Positions 34,367 through 43,466 of a stretch of DNA of 64,000 nt are shown here, piece by piece; the stretch's first letter is position 1, and every line of letters begins with the position of its first letter. This DNA comes from Bizionia myxarmorum (GTDB taxonomy: Bacteria > Bacteroidota > Bacteroidia > Flavobacteriales > Flavobacteriaceae), in contig NZ_VSKK01000002.1 of the NCBI RefSeq assembly GCF_008086205.1, forward strand, positions 186,001 through 250,000, written 5' to 3'. The notes beneath the pieces are model-generated. The model was not told where the DNA came from. It did not search any database and saw nothing but the letters and a program-made list of their open reading frames with translations. Made by a program: the position numbers and the translations under genes.

Positions 34367-36124
34367 TTATGGATTGGCATTCTCACTAAGTTGTTTTAAG
34401 TACAAATTTTTATAGTAACCTTCTTTGCTAATCAGTACATCATGGCTTCCTGCTTGAGCAATATGGCCAGCATCTAGAATTATTATTTTATCCGCATTCT
34501 TGGCGGCTGAAATTCTATGGCTCACAATTATGGTTGTTTTGCCAGTTGTTAGTTTTTTAAGATTATTCAGAATTTTCTCTTCCGTTTCGGTATCTACTGC
34601 CGATAAGCAATCGTCAAACAACAAAATCTGTGGGTCTTTTATTATGGCTCGCGCAATAGAAACACGCTGCTTTTGTCCGCCTGAAAGCGTAATACCACGT
34701 TCGCCTAAAATGGTTTCATAACCTTTATTAAAACCGATAATATTTTTATGTACTTGGGCATATTTTGCCGCTTGAATAACCTGTTCATCCGTAGCGTCTT
34801 CTCTACCAAATTTAATGTTATTATTAATGGTATCTGAAAACAAAAAGGCTTCTTGAGGCACGTAACCAATAGCGTCACGCAAATCAGACAGATTAACTTC
34901 ATCTATAGGTACACCATCAATTAAAAGTTCGCCACTTTCAATATCATAAAGTCGCCCTATTAAATCGAGAATAGTGGATTTTCCAGAGCCTGTTTTTCCA
35001 ATCACCGCTAATGTTTCACCACCTTTAACGGTAAAAGATACGCCTTTTAAGGCTTGAATATTGGTGTCGTCATAGGTAAAAAACACGTTTTTGAAAACGA
35101 TATCGCCTTTAATAACTGAAGCATTCAACGCTTTATTTTGAATTTCTGGATTAATTTCAAGAAATTCATTAATACGGTTTTGAGAAGCTTCCGCTGTTTG
35201 AACAATAGATGTAACCCATCCAACTGTTGCAACAGGCCATGTTAGCATGTTTACATATATGATGAATTTGGTGATGACACCCAAAGTAATTTCACCCGAC
35301 ATATATTGCAAACCACCCACATAAATAACGATTAGGTTACTTAAACCGATTAATAAAATCATCATCGGGAAGAAAAAAGCATTGATTCGCACTAAATCCA
35401 ATTGTTTCTCACGACTCTCCGTTGCTAATTCATCAAAACTTTTGGAGGCGTTGTGTTCCATGCCATAGGATTTAATGATGGCAATTCCGCTAAACGTTTC
35501 TTGGGTAAAAGAGGATAATTTCGATAAATATTGCTGAACAATCGTGCTGCGCTTGTGTATGGTTTTACTTAATTTATAAATAATAACTGACAAAATTGGC
35601 AGTGGAATAATGGTGTATAAGGTTAAAGATGGCGCTTGCCTGTACATAAATGCAATAGCAATAATAAAAAGCGTAGCCGTATTAATACTATACATGATAG
35701 CAGGTCCGGCATACATACGAACGCTATTTACATCTTCGCTAATTCGGTTCATTAAATCGCCTGTTCTATTTTTCTTATAGAAATTTAGAGATAGGCGCTG
35801 GTATTGTTGATATATTTCATTTTTTAAATCGAATTCAATATAACGCGACACATTAATAATAGTTTGGCGCATAAAAAATGTCAGAACCCCAGTAATTATT
35901 GCAGCACCTATAATATACAGGATATTAATAAGGAGTTCTTTTTTAACTATGGTAATATCGGTGATAATGCCTTTTCGGAATTCATCCACAACATCAATGG
36001 ACGCGCCTATAAGTTCTGGAGTAAAGAGTAAGAATATTTTGGAAACAATGGTTATTAGTATTCCCGTAATAACTTTCCCTTTATATTTTAAGAAGTATTT
36101 ATTTAGATGCTTTAATTCTTTCAT
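34367..36124 (-). CDS. ABC exporter, fused permease and ATPase (MsbA-like)
   Basis: A 585-residue half-transporter expected to work as a homodimer. Six membrane helices span about residues 15-320 (ABC_membrane), followed by a complete nucleotide-binding domain: Walker A AVIGKTGSGKSTILDLIG (about 372-389), Q-loop YVPQEAFLFS, signature ITLSGGQKQRVSIARAI, Walker B QILLFDDCLSAVD and the switch His in IIVSHRISA. It is of the lipid or drug exporter class. Flavobacteria carry several such proteins, so I do not name it msbA. It is divergent from leucine dehydrogenase. Confidence 0.9.
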   Translation of the reverse strand: MKELKHLNKYFLKYKGKVITGILITIVSKIFLLFTPELIGASIDVVDEFRKGIITDITIVKKELLINILYIIGAAIITGVLTFFMRQTIINVSRYIEFDLKNEIYQQYQRLSLNFYKKNRTGDLMNRISEDVNSVRMYAGPAIMYSINTATLFIIAIAFMYRQAPSLTLYTIIPLPILSVIIYKLSKTIHKRSTIVQQYLSKLSSFTQETFSGIAIIKSYGMEHNASKSFDELATESREKQLDLVRINAFFFPMMILLIGLSNLIVIYVGGLQYMSGEITLGVITKFIIYVNMLTWPVATVGWVTSIVQTAEASQNRINEFLEINPEIQNKALNASVIKGDIVFKNVFFTYDDTNIQALKGVSFTVKGGETLAVIGKTGSGKSTILDLIGRLYDIESGELLIDGVPIDEVNLSDLRDAIGYVPQEAFLFSDTINNNIKFGREDATDEQVIQAAKYAQVHKNIIGFNKGYETILGERGITLSGGQKQRVSIARAIIKDPQILLFDDCLSAVDTETEEKILNNLKKLTTGKTTIIVSHRISAAKNADKIIILDAGHIAQAGSHDVLISKEGYYKNLYLKQLSENANP

Positions 36125-36182
36125 TAAGCCGTTTGGGTTTGCATAAAGTTTTTAACAAATTCTTATTTTACTATTAATTATG

Positions 36183-36213
36183 TTGTTTAAACACTAATAT
36201 TCCCTTAATTTTG
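36183..36213 (+). promoter_or_regulatory. Promoter of leucine dehydrogenase (TTG-N20-TAATTTTG)
   Basis: TTG at 36183-36185 and TAATTTTG at 36206-36213, 20 bases apart, match the Bacteroidota -33/-7 pattern exactly. Transcription should start near 36217, leaving a leader of about 50 bases. Confidence 0.75.
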
Positions 36214-36267
36214 TCAGTTGTTTTTACATATAGTATAAAACACAATTAACATTAAACTATAATTAAT

Positions 36268-37371
36268 ATGGTAACAGACGTAATTAACGCGAATGAATTA
36301 CATAAAGTTGATCCTGTTTTTGGTCAACAATCATTCGATAATCACGAGCAAGTTGTTTTTTGCAACGACAAAGATACAGGTTTAAAAGCAATAATTGGAA
36401 TTCATAATACCGTTTTAGGCCCAGCATTAGGTGGTACTAGAATGTGGAATTACGCTAACGAATGGGAAGCTGTTAATGATGTTTTACGTCTTTCAAGAGG
36501 TATGACTTATAAGTCTGCAATTACAGGTTTAAACCTTGGAGGTGGAAAAGCCGTTATTATTGGAGATGCTAAAACTCAAAAAACGCCTGAATTAATGCGT
36601 AAATTTGGTGAGTTTGTTCACTCTTTAAGTGGTAAATATATTACTGCTGAAGATGTGGGGATGACGACTGCCGATATGGATACGGTACGTGAGGTGACAC
36701 CTTATGTTACAGGTATTTCTGAATCTTTAGGAGGCTCTGGGAATCCATCGCCAATTACCGCTTATGGGGTGTTCATGGGGATGAAAGCTGCTGCTAAGTT
36801 TAAATTTGGAAGCGATGTTTTAGAAGGTAAATCTGTATTCGTTCAAGGAATTGGGAATGTTGGTGAAGCTTTAGTAGAACATTTAGTAGATGAAGGTGCA
36901 AACGTTACCATTTCAGATATAAGTAAAGATCGTTTAGAGCAAGTACGCAGTAAATATGGGGTTTCTATTTATGATGGGAATGATATTTACTCCGAAACGA
37001 TGGATATTTATGCGCCATGCGCTTTAGGTGCAACTATAAATGATGACACGGTTCAAAAAATAAAAGCACAGGTTATTGCCGGTGCTGCTAATAACCAATT
37101 AGCTGTAGAGCAGAAACATGGTAAAATTTTACAAGAGCGCGGTATCGTGTGGGCACCTGATTTTTTAATCAATGCTGGTGGAATTATCAACGTTTATGCT
37201 GAATTGGAAGGTTATGACCGTAAGGAAATTATGCGTAAAACAGAAAATATTTACAATACAACTTTGGAAATATTAAACAACGCTAAAGCCAATCATATTA
37301 CTACACTTAATGCTGCCATGAATATAGCTCAAGGTAGAATTGATGCAAGAAAAATGGAGAATTCGAAGTAA
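36268..37371 (+). CDS. Leucine dehydrogenase (Glu/Leu/Phe/Val dehydrogenase family)
   Basis: A 367-residue NAD-dependent enzyme that deaminates branched-chain amino acids. The catalytic part has GPALGGTRMWNY, LRLSRGMTYKSAITGLNLGG, the catalytic Lys in GGGKAVIIGD and the Asp in YITAEDVGMTTADM. The Rossmann domain has VQGIGNVGEALVEHL (GXGXXG, about residues 193-207) and ends with VWAPDFLINAGGIINVY. The length and wording fit leucine or valine dehydrogenase better than glutamate dehydrogenase. It has a clear promoter and is followed by a hairpin before nusB. Confidence 0.92.
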   Translation: MVTDVINANELHKVDPVFGQQSFDNHEQVVFCNDKDTGLKAIIGIHNTVLGPALGGTRMWNYANEWEAVNDVLRLSRGMTYKSAITGLNLGGGKAVIIGDAKTQKTPELMRKFGEFVHSLSGKYITAEDVGMTTADMDTVREVTPYVTGISESLGGSGNPSPITAYGVFMGMKAAAKFKFGSDVLEGKSVFVQGIGNVGEALVEHLVDEGANVTISDISKDRLEQVRSKYGVSIYDGNDIYSETMDIYAPCALGATINDDTVQKIKAQVIAGAANNQLAVEQKHGKILQERGIVWAPDFLINAGGIINVYAELEGYDRKEIMRKTENIYNTTLEILNNAKANHITTLNAAMNIAQGRIDARKMENSK

Positions 37372-37388
37372 TTCTTTTAAATAAATAT

Positions 37389-37422
37389 TATTTTTGCGGG
37401 GCGAAAGGTTTACTTTCGCCCC
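37389..37422 (+). promoter_or_regulatory. -7 element and 10-bp hairpin between leucine dehydrogenase and nusB
   Basis: TATTTTTG (37389-37396) matches TAnnTTTG and is followed at once by a perfect stem GGGGCGAAAG (37398-37407) and CTTTCGCCCC (37413-37422) with a GTTTA loop. There is no T run after the stem. Either it is a weak terminator of the upstream gene, or it lies at the 5' end of a nusB transcript that starts near 37400. I cannot decide which. Confidence 0.55.
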
Positions 37423-37447
37423 GTTAAATTCAAAGTTCTTTGTAAGT

Positions 37448-38392
37448 ATGCTAAATAGAAGACATATTCGTATAAAAGTGATGCAAACCATTTACGCCTA
37501 TACAGGTGGAGAAGGTGGCGATTTTAAAGCCGATCAGACCTTTTTATTACGCAGTATAGAAAACATGTACAACTTGTACTTATTGCAGTTGTCCCTACTA
37601 ATAAAGTTGCAAGAACGGTCCGAGGATCACGTTCTTAAAACCCAGGGCAAACAATTAGCAACTACAGACGATAAAAATCCCAACAAAAAGTTTAGTAACA
37701 ACGAAGTATTATTGTCCTTAAAAAACAATATCCGCCTAACGGATGCTTTTGAAGATTATAAAATTACCAATTGGGAGCTGGATAGTGAGTACGTAGATGT
37801 TATTTTTAAAAGTATGTTAGCATCGGATTTGTATGCTAATTATATGGAAACGCGTGAGTCTAGCTTTGCGGATGATAGAAACTTTATTGTGGATTTGTTT
37901 AAGGACATTATTGCACCCAACGATAAGCTTTACGATTATTTAGAAGACCAAAGCTTAACGTGGACTGATGATTTACCAGTTGTTAATACCACGCTTCTGA
38001 AATTATTGCGCAAAGTGAAACCGAGTTCGGTGGATGCTTTTTTTCTTCCTAAATTATTTAAAGATGAAGATGACAGGAGTTATGCCTTGGATTTATTCAA
38101 AAAAACTATTTTAAAACAAAATACGTTGAATGAAACCATCGCGTTAAAAACTAAAAACTGGGATGCGGATCGTATTGCTAATATTGATACGGTTTTACTT
38201 CAAATGGCCATTTGCGAACTAACCAATTTCCCTTCTATTCCGGTGAAAGTGACCATTAATGAATATCTAGAAATAGCTAAAGAATATTCCACACCAAAAA
38301 GTAGCGTTTTTATCAATGGTATTTTAGATAATTTGATAAAGGAGTATGAAGAAGCCGATAAATTAAATAAAATAGGGCGGGGGTTGATGTAG
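37448..38392 (+). CDS. nusB: Transcription antitermination factor NusB, long form
   Basis: A 314-residue protein. The N-terminus MLNRRHIRIKVMQTIYAY is the Bacteroidota NusB opening, and the conserved NusB fold lies in the C-terminal 150 residues, with LQMAICELTNFPSIPVKVTI, NEYLEIAKEYSTPKSSVFIN and GILDNLIKEY. The central part is much longer than in E. coli (139 residues), as usual in this phylum. I take ATG 37448; the frame is open farther upstream, but that DNA is the hairpin. NusB binds boxA with NusE to prevent early termination in rRNA operons. The next gene's promoter overlaps its stop. Confidence 0.9.
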   Translation: MLNRRHIRIKVMQTIYAYTGGEGGDFKADQTFLLRSIENMYNLYLLQLSLLIKLQERSEDHVLKTQGKQLATTDDKNPNKKFSNNEVLLSLKNNIRLTDAFEDYKITNWELDSEYVDVIFKSMLASDLYANYMETRESSFADDRNFIVDLFKDIIAPNDKLYDYLEDQSLTWTDDLPVVNTTLLKLLRKVKPSSVDAFFLPKLFKDEDDRSYALDLFKKTILKQNTLNETIALKTKNWDADRIANIDTVLLQMAICELTNFPSIPVKVTINEYLEIAKEYSTPKSSVFINGILDNLIKEYEEADKLNKIGRGLM

Positions 38393-38414
38393 TAAGAAAT
38401 AATTCTTACATTTA
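38384..38414 (+). promoter_or_regulatory. Promoter of DUF1573 lipoprotein-yajC pair (TTG-N20-TACATTTA)
   Basis: TTG at 38384-38386, inside the last codons of nusB, and TACATTTA at 38407-38414, a seven of eight match to TAnnTTTG at the normal 20-base spacing. Predicted leader about 24 bases. Confidence 0.6.
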
Positions 38415-38441
38415 CGACCCGAACAAAAAATTATTATTATT

Positions 38442-39026
38442 ATGAAAAAAGTACTTTTAGGATTAAGCACATTTTGCTTAATCGCCTTTACATCATGTAA
38501 AGATGATGCAACTAACAAAATTGATGAAAATAACGTTGTTGAAGCGGCAGATAGAGACGCTCAAGCATCTAATTTTCCAGTAATCACATTTGAAGAAACA
38601 GAACATGATTTTGGTGAAATTGAAGCCAAATCTAAAGTTGAAACGATTTTCAAATACAAAAACACAGGTAATGCACCTTTAGTTATTACAGACATTAAGA
38701 GTTCATGTGGTTGTACAGTTCCTCAAGATTGGAGTAGAGATCCATTAGCACCAGGTGAAGGTGGACAGTTTACTGTTATTTTTGATGGTACAGGCGCTAA
38801 TAAAGTAACTAAAACAATTACAGTAACTGCTAACACAGAAATGGGTAAAGAAACTGTAAAAATTTCAGCCTTTGTTAAGCCAGATCCAAATGCACCAGCT
38901 CGTGCTTCTGTACCAGCAGTAACAAATCAAGGTCAGATGCCAGCAGGAGCGGTTCAAACGCAAGAAGGACAAGCACCAAGAAAATACAGTACGCAACCAG
39001 GTCATGAAGGCCATAACCACGATTAA
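38442..39026 (+). CDS. DUF1573 domain lipoprotein
   Basis: A 194-residue lipoprotein. The signal MKKVLLGLSTFCLIAFTSCK ends in a lipobox (FTSC, Cys 19) followed by acidic KDD, which in Bacteroidota can favour surface exposure. DUF1573 spans about residues 48-145: FEETEHDFGEIEAKSKVE, FKYKNTGNAPLVI, SSCGCTVPQ and LAPGEGGQFTVIFDG, an Ig-like fold related to ASH domains. The tail is low-complexity and ends in HEGHNHD, a possible metal-binding end. It is 8 bases before yajC and cotranscribed. The function is not established. Confidence 0.88.
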   Translation: MKKVLLGLSTFCLIAFTSCKDDATNKIDENNVVEAADRDAQASNFPVITFEETEHDFGEIEAKSKVETIFKYKNTGNAPLVITDIKSSCGCTVPQDWSRDPLAPGEGGQFTVIFDGTGANKVTKTITVTANTEMGKETVKISAFVKPDPNAPARASVPAVTNQGQMPAGAVQTQEGQAPRKYSTQPGHEGHNHD

Positions 39027-39034
39027 TTAATCAG

Positions 39035-39325
39035 ATGGAAAATTTAACGTCTTTTTTACCGTTTATTTTGATGTTTGTTGTCGTGTATTTTTTCATGATA
39101 GCACCACAAATGAAACGTGCAAAACAAGAAAAGAAATTCGCAGCCGAATTAAAACGTGGCGATCGCGTCATTACCAAAAGTGGTATGCATGGTAAAGTAG
39201 TAGACTTTAATGATAAGGATGCTAGCTGTGTAATTGAAACGCTTGCCGGTAAAATAAAATTTGATCGTTCCGCAATTTCTATGGAAATGAGTAAAAAACT
39301 CAACGAACCAGAAAAAGTGAAATAA
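39035..39325 (+). CDS. yajC: Preprotein translocase subunit YajC
   Basis: A 96-residue single-pass membrane protein that associates with SecDF. The N-terminal helix is FLPFILMFVVVYFFMIAPQM (about residues 6-25), followed by KRAKQEKKFAAELKRGDRVI and TKSGMHGKVVDF, the YajC signature. It ends in a charged tail. The gene is 8 bases after the DUF1573 gene and is followed by a strong terminator, so the two form one short transcript. Confidence 0.93.
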   Translation: MENLTSFLPFILMFVVVYFFMIAPQMKRAKQEKKFAAELKRGDRVITKSGMHGKVVDFNDKDASCVIETLAGKIKFDRSAISMEMSKKLNEPEKVK

Positions 39326-39345
39326 TCACAACCTATATTTCAAAA

Positions 39346-39375
39346 TTAAAGCCACTCCATTGAGTGGCTTTTTTT
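39346..39375. terminator. Intrinsic terminator after yajC
   Basis: Stem GCCACTC (39351-39357) and GAGTGGC (39362-39368), loop CATT, then seven T. It ends the DUF1573-yajC transcript; pepT converges from the other side at 39425. Confidence 0.9.
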
Positions 39376-39424
39376 ATGGTATTAAAGTAATTTCAGGGAT
39401 TCTAGAATCCGCTGCTAGAACTTC

Positions 39425-40666
39425 TTATTTATGTTTACTAGCCGTTAATTCGGCAATTTTGCAAATGACTTCAGTTGCTTTTATCATGCTTTCCACAGGA
39501 ATATATTCATAACGTCCGTGGAAGTTATGGCCACCTGCAAAAATATTCGGACATGGCAAGCCCATATAACTTAATTGAGAACCATCTGTTCCACCACGAA
39601 TGGCTTTAATAAGTGGTTTGATATCTAATTGAATCATGGCTTCTTCAGCAATATCAACAATATGCATAACCGGTTCCACTTTTTCTTTCATATTGAAATA
39701 TTGATTATTTATTTCAATACTAATGACCTCACGACCATATTGTGAATTGATTTCATTTGCTAATTTCTGCATCACCTCTTTGCGCGCTTCAAAATGCTCT
39801 TTATCATGATCACGAATAATATATTCTAGCTTGGTTTCATCTACATCACCGGTTACGGTATGTAAATGGAAAAAGCCTTCATAGCCTTCCGTATGTTCTG
39901 GTGTTTCTAGTCGGGGTAACGAATTTATATACTCTGTAGCAATATAAATGGAATTCACCATTTTGCCTTTAGCATATCCCGGATGTACAATTTTTCCATG
40001 AACAGTAACCACAGCACCTGCTGCATTAAAGTTCTCGTATTCTAATTCACCAACTTGACTTCCGTCCATGGTGTAAGCCCATTCAGCGCCAAATTTTTCA
40101 ACATCAAATTTATGGGCACCGCGACCAATTTCTTCATCCGGTGTAAAACCAACACGAATTTTTCCATGTTTAATTTCTGGGTGTTGGATCATATATTCCA
40201 TGGCCGAAACAATTTCGGTAATACCGGCTTTATCATCCGCACCTAAAAGGGTGGTCCCATCGGTTGTAATTAGGGTTTGACCTTTATATAATAATAAATC
40301 GTCAAAATAGTCTGGCGATAGAATAATATCTTTTTCAGCATTTAAAACAATGTCTTTTCCGTCATAATTCTCATGAATTTGAGGTTTCACATTAGCGCCT
40401 GTAAAATCTGGCGACGTATCAAAATGGGATACAAAACCAATCACAGGAACTTCATGGTCCACATTGCTTGGTAAAGTAGCCATAATGTAAGCGTTTTCGT
40501 CAATAGAAACGTCTTCCATGCCTATGGCTTTCAGCTCTTCTACTAAAGCATTTGCTAAATCCCATTGTTTGGCTGTACTTGGCGTGGTATCCGAATTTGG
40601 ATCCGATTCGGTGTCAACCGTTACATAACTCACAAAACGTTTGATAATGTGTTCTTTTGAAATCAT
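39425..40666 (-). CDS. pepT: Peptidase T (tripeptide aminopeptidase, M20B)
   Basis: A 413-residue cytoplasmic zinc peptidase that releases N-terminal residues from tripeptides. Metal and catalytic residues are visible in order: His and Asp in [12 protein letters not shown] (about residues 77-88), Asp in [11 protein letters not shown], the catalytic Glu pair in [12 protein letters not shown] (about 173-184), Asp in [10 protein letters not shown] and His in [15 protein letters not shown] near the C-terminus. The length fits PepT (about 410). It stands alone between the yajC terminator and the pyrD promoter. Confidence 0.94.
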   Translation of the reverse strand: MISKEHIIKRFVSYVTVDTESDPNSDTTPSTAKQWDLANALVEELKAIGMEDVSIDENAYIMATLPSNVDHEVPVIGFVSHFDTSPDFTGANVKPQIHENYDGKDIVLNAEKDIILSPDYFDDLLLYKGQTLITTDGTTLLGADDKAGITEIVSAMEYMIQHPEIKHGKIRVGFTPDEEIGRGAHKFDVEKFGAEWAYTMDGSQVGELEYENFNAAGAVVTVHGKIVHPGYAKGKMVNSIYIATEYINSLPRLETPEHTEGYEGFFHLHTVTGDVDETKLEYIIRDHDKEHFEARKEVMQKLANEINSQYGREVISIEINNQYFNMKEKVEPVMHIVDIAEEAMIQLDIKPLIKAIRGGTDGSQLSYMGLPCPNIFAGGHNFHGRYEYIPVESMIKATEVICKIAELTASKHK

Positions 40667-40738
40667 TTTTTAATTAATTTGATGGTTTAACAAATCTCAA
40701 GGCAAATTTAGCAATAAAAGAAATTTTTAGCATTTGAA

Positions 40739-40769
40739 TTGCTTACATTTTTATTTAGAATTACTTTTG
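40739..40769 (+). promoter_or_regulatory. Promoter of pyrD (TTG-N20-TACTTTTG)
   Basis: TTG at 40739-40741 and TACTTTTG at 40762-40769, spaced by 20 bases, match the phylum consensus fully. Predicted leader about 12 bases before the ATG at 40785. Confidence 0.78.
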
Positions 40770-40784
40770 CGCAAACATTGACAA

Positions 40785-41816
40785 ATGTACAAATTACTAC
40801 TCCGACCCTTATTTTTTCTTTTCGATCCCGAGAAAATTCATCATTTTACATTCGCATTGATAAAAACAACTTCTAAAATCCCGGGCATGTCCGCTATTTT
40901 TAGAAGTCTTTATGTTGTTGAAGATGTTAAATTAGAACGTCAACTTTTTGGCTTAACCTTTAAAAATCCTGTGGGATTAGCTGCTGGTTTTGATAAAAAT
41001 GCCGTTTTATATAATGAGCTGGCCAATTTCGGTTTCGGTTTTATTGAAATAGGAACTGTAACACCTAAAGGCCAAGAAGGAAATCCGAAAAAGCGTTTAT
41101 TTCGATTAAAAGATGATCAAGGTATTATTAACCGCATGGGCTTTAATAATGACGGTCTGGAAGCGGCTATTTCTCAATTGAAAAAAAACCAAGGCAACGT
41201 TATTATTGGAGGCAATATTGGCAAAAACACCCAAACGCTACCAGAAGATTATACTAAAGATTATCTGATCTGTTTTAAGGCGCTGCATCCCTATGTTGAT
41301 TATTTTGTATTGAATGTAAGTTGTCCAAATGTAGGTAGTCATGCCAAATTGAATGATAAAGATTATTTATTAGAATTGATCCATACGGTTCAAGAAGCCA
41401 ATAAAACCTTTGACAAGCAGAAACCTATTTTACTGAAAATAGCACCCGATTTAAATGACATGCAGTTAGATGAAATTATAGAACTGATAGCCGAAACGCA
41501 TTTAGATGGCGTGATTGCGAGTAATACATCGGTGGATAGATCTAATTTAAAAGCATCTGCTGAACGTTTGGCCGAAATTGGGAATGGTGGTTTAAGTGGT
41601 CAGCCAATCAAGGATAAATCAACAGCAGTGATCACGTATTTATCTAGTAAAAGTAATAAAGCATTTCCTATTATAGGGGTTGGCGGTATACATTCGGCAG
41701 AAGATGCTTTAGAAAAAATAGCTGCAGGTGCTGATTTGGTTCAAATTTATACCGGCTTTATTTATGAAGGCCCCAACTTGGTGAAAGCCATAAATAAAGC
41801 ACTTTTAAAACGCTAA
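40785..41816 (+). CDS. pyrD: Quinone-dependent dihydroorotate dehydrogenase (class 2)
   Basis: A 343-residue membrane-associated flavoenzyme of pyrimidine synthesis; it passes electrons to quinone. The N-terminal amphipathic segment [20 protein letters not shown] is typical of class 2. Further blocks are [13 protein letters not shown] (about residues 62-74), [30 protein letters not shown] and [12 protein letters not shown] with the class 2 catalytic Ser (about 179). FMN-binding residues lie in [21 protein letters not shown] consensus promoter lies just upstream. The LysE gene starts 4 bases after the stop. Confidence 0.95.
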   Translation: MYKLLLRPLFFLFDPEKIHHFTFALIKTTSKIPGMSAIFRSLYVVEDVKLERQLFGLTFKNPVGLAAGFDKNAVLYNELANFGFGFIEIGTVTPKGQEGNPKKRLFRLKDDQGIINRMGFNNDGLEAAISQLKKNQGNVIIGGNIGKNTQTLPEDYTKDYLICFKALHPYVDYFVLNVSCPNVGSHAKLNDKDYLLELIHTVQEANKTFDKQKPILLKIAPDLNDMQLDEIIELIAETHLDGVIASNTSVDRSNLKASAERLAEIGNGGLSGQPIKDKSTAVITYLSSKSNKAFPIIGVGGIHSAEDALEKIAAGADLVQIYTGFIYEGPNLVKAINKALLKR

Positions 41817-41820
41817 TTTT

Positions 41821-42438
41821 TTGAACATCGATATCCTCTTATCATTTATGTTGGCAACGGCAGCTTTGGCTATTTCGCCCGGACCGGACAATATTTATGT
41901 CTTGATGCAAAGTGTTACTCATGGCAGAAAATATGGTTTGGCCACGGTATTTGGACTCATATCTGGTTGTATTATTCATACAACCTTATTGGCTTTTGGT
42001 GTTTCTGCCATCATCAAAAATAGCGAAACCTTATTTTTTAGTATTAAAGTATTTGGTGCACTTTACTTATTATACTTGGCCTATCAAGTTTTTAGAAGCC
42101 CGAGTGATCTAACAATTTCAGGAAAATCTATTCCTAAAAAGACATTGGGTCAATTGTACAAACAAGGGTTTATCATGAATGTGTTAAACCCGAAAGTAAG
42201 TATCTTCTTTTTAGCATTTTTCCCGGGCTTCTTGTTTAGTGATACTATGAGTACTGTTTGGCAATTTTATGTGTTAGGTTTTATATTTATGGGCGTTTCT
42301 TTACTTATATTTTCTGCCATAGCTATTTTGGCGGGCTCCATTTCAACGTATATAAAATTGCACAAACAAATAGGTCTGTTTTTAAAGTGGCTTCAAATAA
42401 TTGTTTTTATTGGCATTGCCATTTTAATTTTAGTGTAG
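41821..42438 (+). CDS. LysE/RhtB family translocator
   Basis: A 205-residue inner-membrane exporter of amino acids or related small molecules. The family opening is ATAALAISPGPDNIYVLMQS (about residues 12-31), then GRKYGLATVFGLISGCI and KQGFIMNVLNPKVSIFFLAF, all LysE hallmarks. Six helices are visible. The TTG at 41821 gives the usual short lead before helix 1; the first in-frame ATG (41848) would cut into it. It lies 4 bases after pyrD and is probably cotranscribed. Substrate unknown. Confidence 0.88.
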   Translation: MNIDILLSFMLATAALAISPGPDNIYVLMQSVTHGRKYGLATVFGLISGCIIHTTLLAFGVSAIIKNSETLFFSIKVFGALYLLYLAYQVFRSPSDLTISGKSIPKKTLGQLYKQGFIMNVLNPKVSIFFLAFFPGFLFSDTMSTVWQFYVLGFIFMGVSLLIFSAIAILAGSISTYIKLHKQIGLFLKWLQIIVFIGIAILILV

Positions 42439-42475
42439 TTTTCAATAAAAGGTTTTAGTAGAAACATTTCTTTAG

Positions 42476-42483
42476 TATCTTTG
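42476..42483 (+). promoter_or_regulatory. -7 element TATCTTTG, possible leaderless HMG-CoA lyase mRNA
   Basis: Exact TAnnTTTG match that ends only 6 bases before the ATG at 42490. If used, transcription would start within a few bases of the start codon. No TTG -33 box is seen at the right spacing. Confidence 0.5.
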
Positions 42484-42489
42484 AACTCC

Positions 42490-43353
42490 ATGAACAAACC
42501 CGTTAAAATAATTGAATGCCCACGAGATGCCATGCAAGGTATTAAGGCATTTATTCCTACCGAAAAGAAGGTCCAATATATCCAATCGCTTTTGCGTGTT
42601 GGTTTTGATACCATTGATTTTGGCAGTTTTGTGTCGCCAAAAGCTATTCCGCAAATGGTGGACACGGCCGAAGTTCTTGATTTATTAGATTTAAGTAAAA
42701 CCACGAGTAAACTGCTGGCCATTATTGCAAATACCCGTGGTGCTGAAGATGCTGCCAAACATAAACCAATCCAATACTTGGGATATCCTTTTTCTATTTC
42801 GGAAAATTTCCAAATGCGCAATACCCACAAAACCATCGCACAATCGGTTGTTTCTTTGCATGAAATATTAGAAATAGCGGATAAATCAAACAAAGAAGTG
42901 GTGGTTTACATTTCTATGGGTTTTGGCAATCCATACGGCGATCCATGGAATGTGGATATAGTAGGAGAGTGGACGGAGCGTTTAAGTAATATGGGTGTTA
43001 AAATTTTATCTTTAAGTGATACAGTAGGAACTTCTGATCCTGAAAATATTGATTATCTATTCTCCAATTTAATTCCGAAATATCCGCAAATTGAGTTTGG
43101 TGCACACTTACATACCACGCCAACAACTTGGTTTGAAAAAGTAGATGCTGCTCATAGAGCTGGTTGTGTGCGTTTTGATGGCGCTATTCAAGGTTTTGGC
43201 GGTTGCCCTATGGCGAAGGATGATTTAACTGGGAATATGCCTACTGAAAAACTCTTATCCTATTTTACCACTAAAAAGAAATCGGAATTAAACGCTTTAA
43301 GTTTTGAAAGCGCCTACAACGAAGCCACCAAAATATTTAGCGTTTACCATTAA
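42490..43353 (+). CDS. Hydroxymethylglutaryl-CoA lyase
   Basis: A 287-residue TIM-barrel enzyme that cleaves HMG-CoA to acetyl-CoA and acetoacetate at the end of leucine breakdown. Motifs: VKIIECPRDAMQGIKAFIP (N-terminal strand with catalytic Arg), FGSFVSPKAIPQM, SLSDTVGTSDPE, FGAHLHTTP (metal His pair) and IQGFGGCPMAKDDLTGN, which holds the catalytic Cys. I choose ATG 42490; the TTG at 42481 would place the start inside the -7 element. Together with leucine dehydrogenase at 36268 it suggests leucine catabolism, though the genes are not adjacent. Confidence 0.9.
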   Translation: MNKPVKIIECPRDAMQGIKAFIPTEKKVQYIQSLLRVGFDTIDFGSFVSPKAIPQMVDTAEVLDLLDLSKTTSKLLAIIANTRGAEDAAKHKPIQYLGYPFSISENFQMRNTHKTIAQSVVSLHEILEIADKSNKEVVVYISMGFGNPYGDPWNVDIVGEWTERLSNMGVKILSLSDTVGTSDPENIDYLFSNLIPKYPQIEFGAHLHTTPTTWFEKVDAAHRAGCVRFDGAIQGFGGCPMAKDDLTGNMPTEKLLSYFTTKKKSELNALSFESAYNEATKIFSVYH

Positions 43354-43378
43354 TATTTTATTTATACTATTTAGTTGA

Positions 43379-43431
43379 TATTTAGATTAATAGTTCCCAA
43401 CCTTGAAGACTATTTAAAATTAATCTAAATA
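43379..43431. promoter_or_regulatory. Perfect 13-bp inverted repeat, candidate operator
   Basis: TATTTAGATTAAT (43379-43391) and its exact complement ATTAATCTAAATA (43419-43431) are separated by 27 bases and end 4 bases before the -33 box of the iron operon. A related half site (TATTAAGTCTAAATA) lies at about 43489-43503, after the predicted transcription start. Three related sites around one promoter suggest a dimeric repressor. An iron regulator such as Fur would fit the genes, but I cannot confirm the motif. Confidence 0.6.
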
Positions 43432-43435
43432 AAGC

Positions 43436-43466
43436 TTGCTGAAACCGATTTTGGTTTTTATTTTTG
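43436..43466 (+). promoter_or_regulatory. Promoter of the DUF4856-imelysin operon (TTG-N20-TATTTTTG)
   Basis: TTG at 43436-43438 and TATTTTTG at 43459-43466 with a 20-base spacer: a full consensus match. Transcription should start near 43470, leaving a leader of about 38 bases that contains a third half site. Confidence 0.78.

Noticed and set aside
37394..37447. Upstream extension of nusB by 18 codons
   Set aside because: The extension would be encoded by the GC-rich hairpin; MLNRRHIRIK is the standard NusB opening in this phylum.
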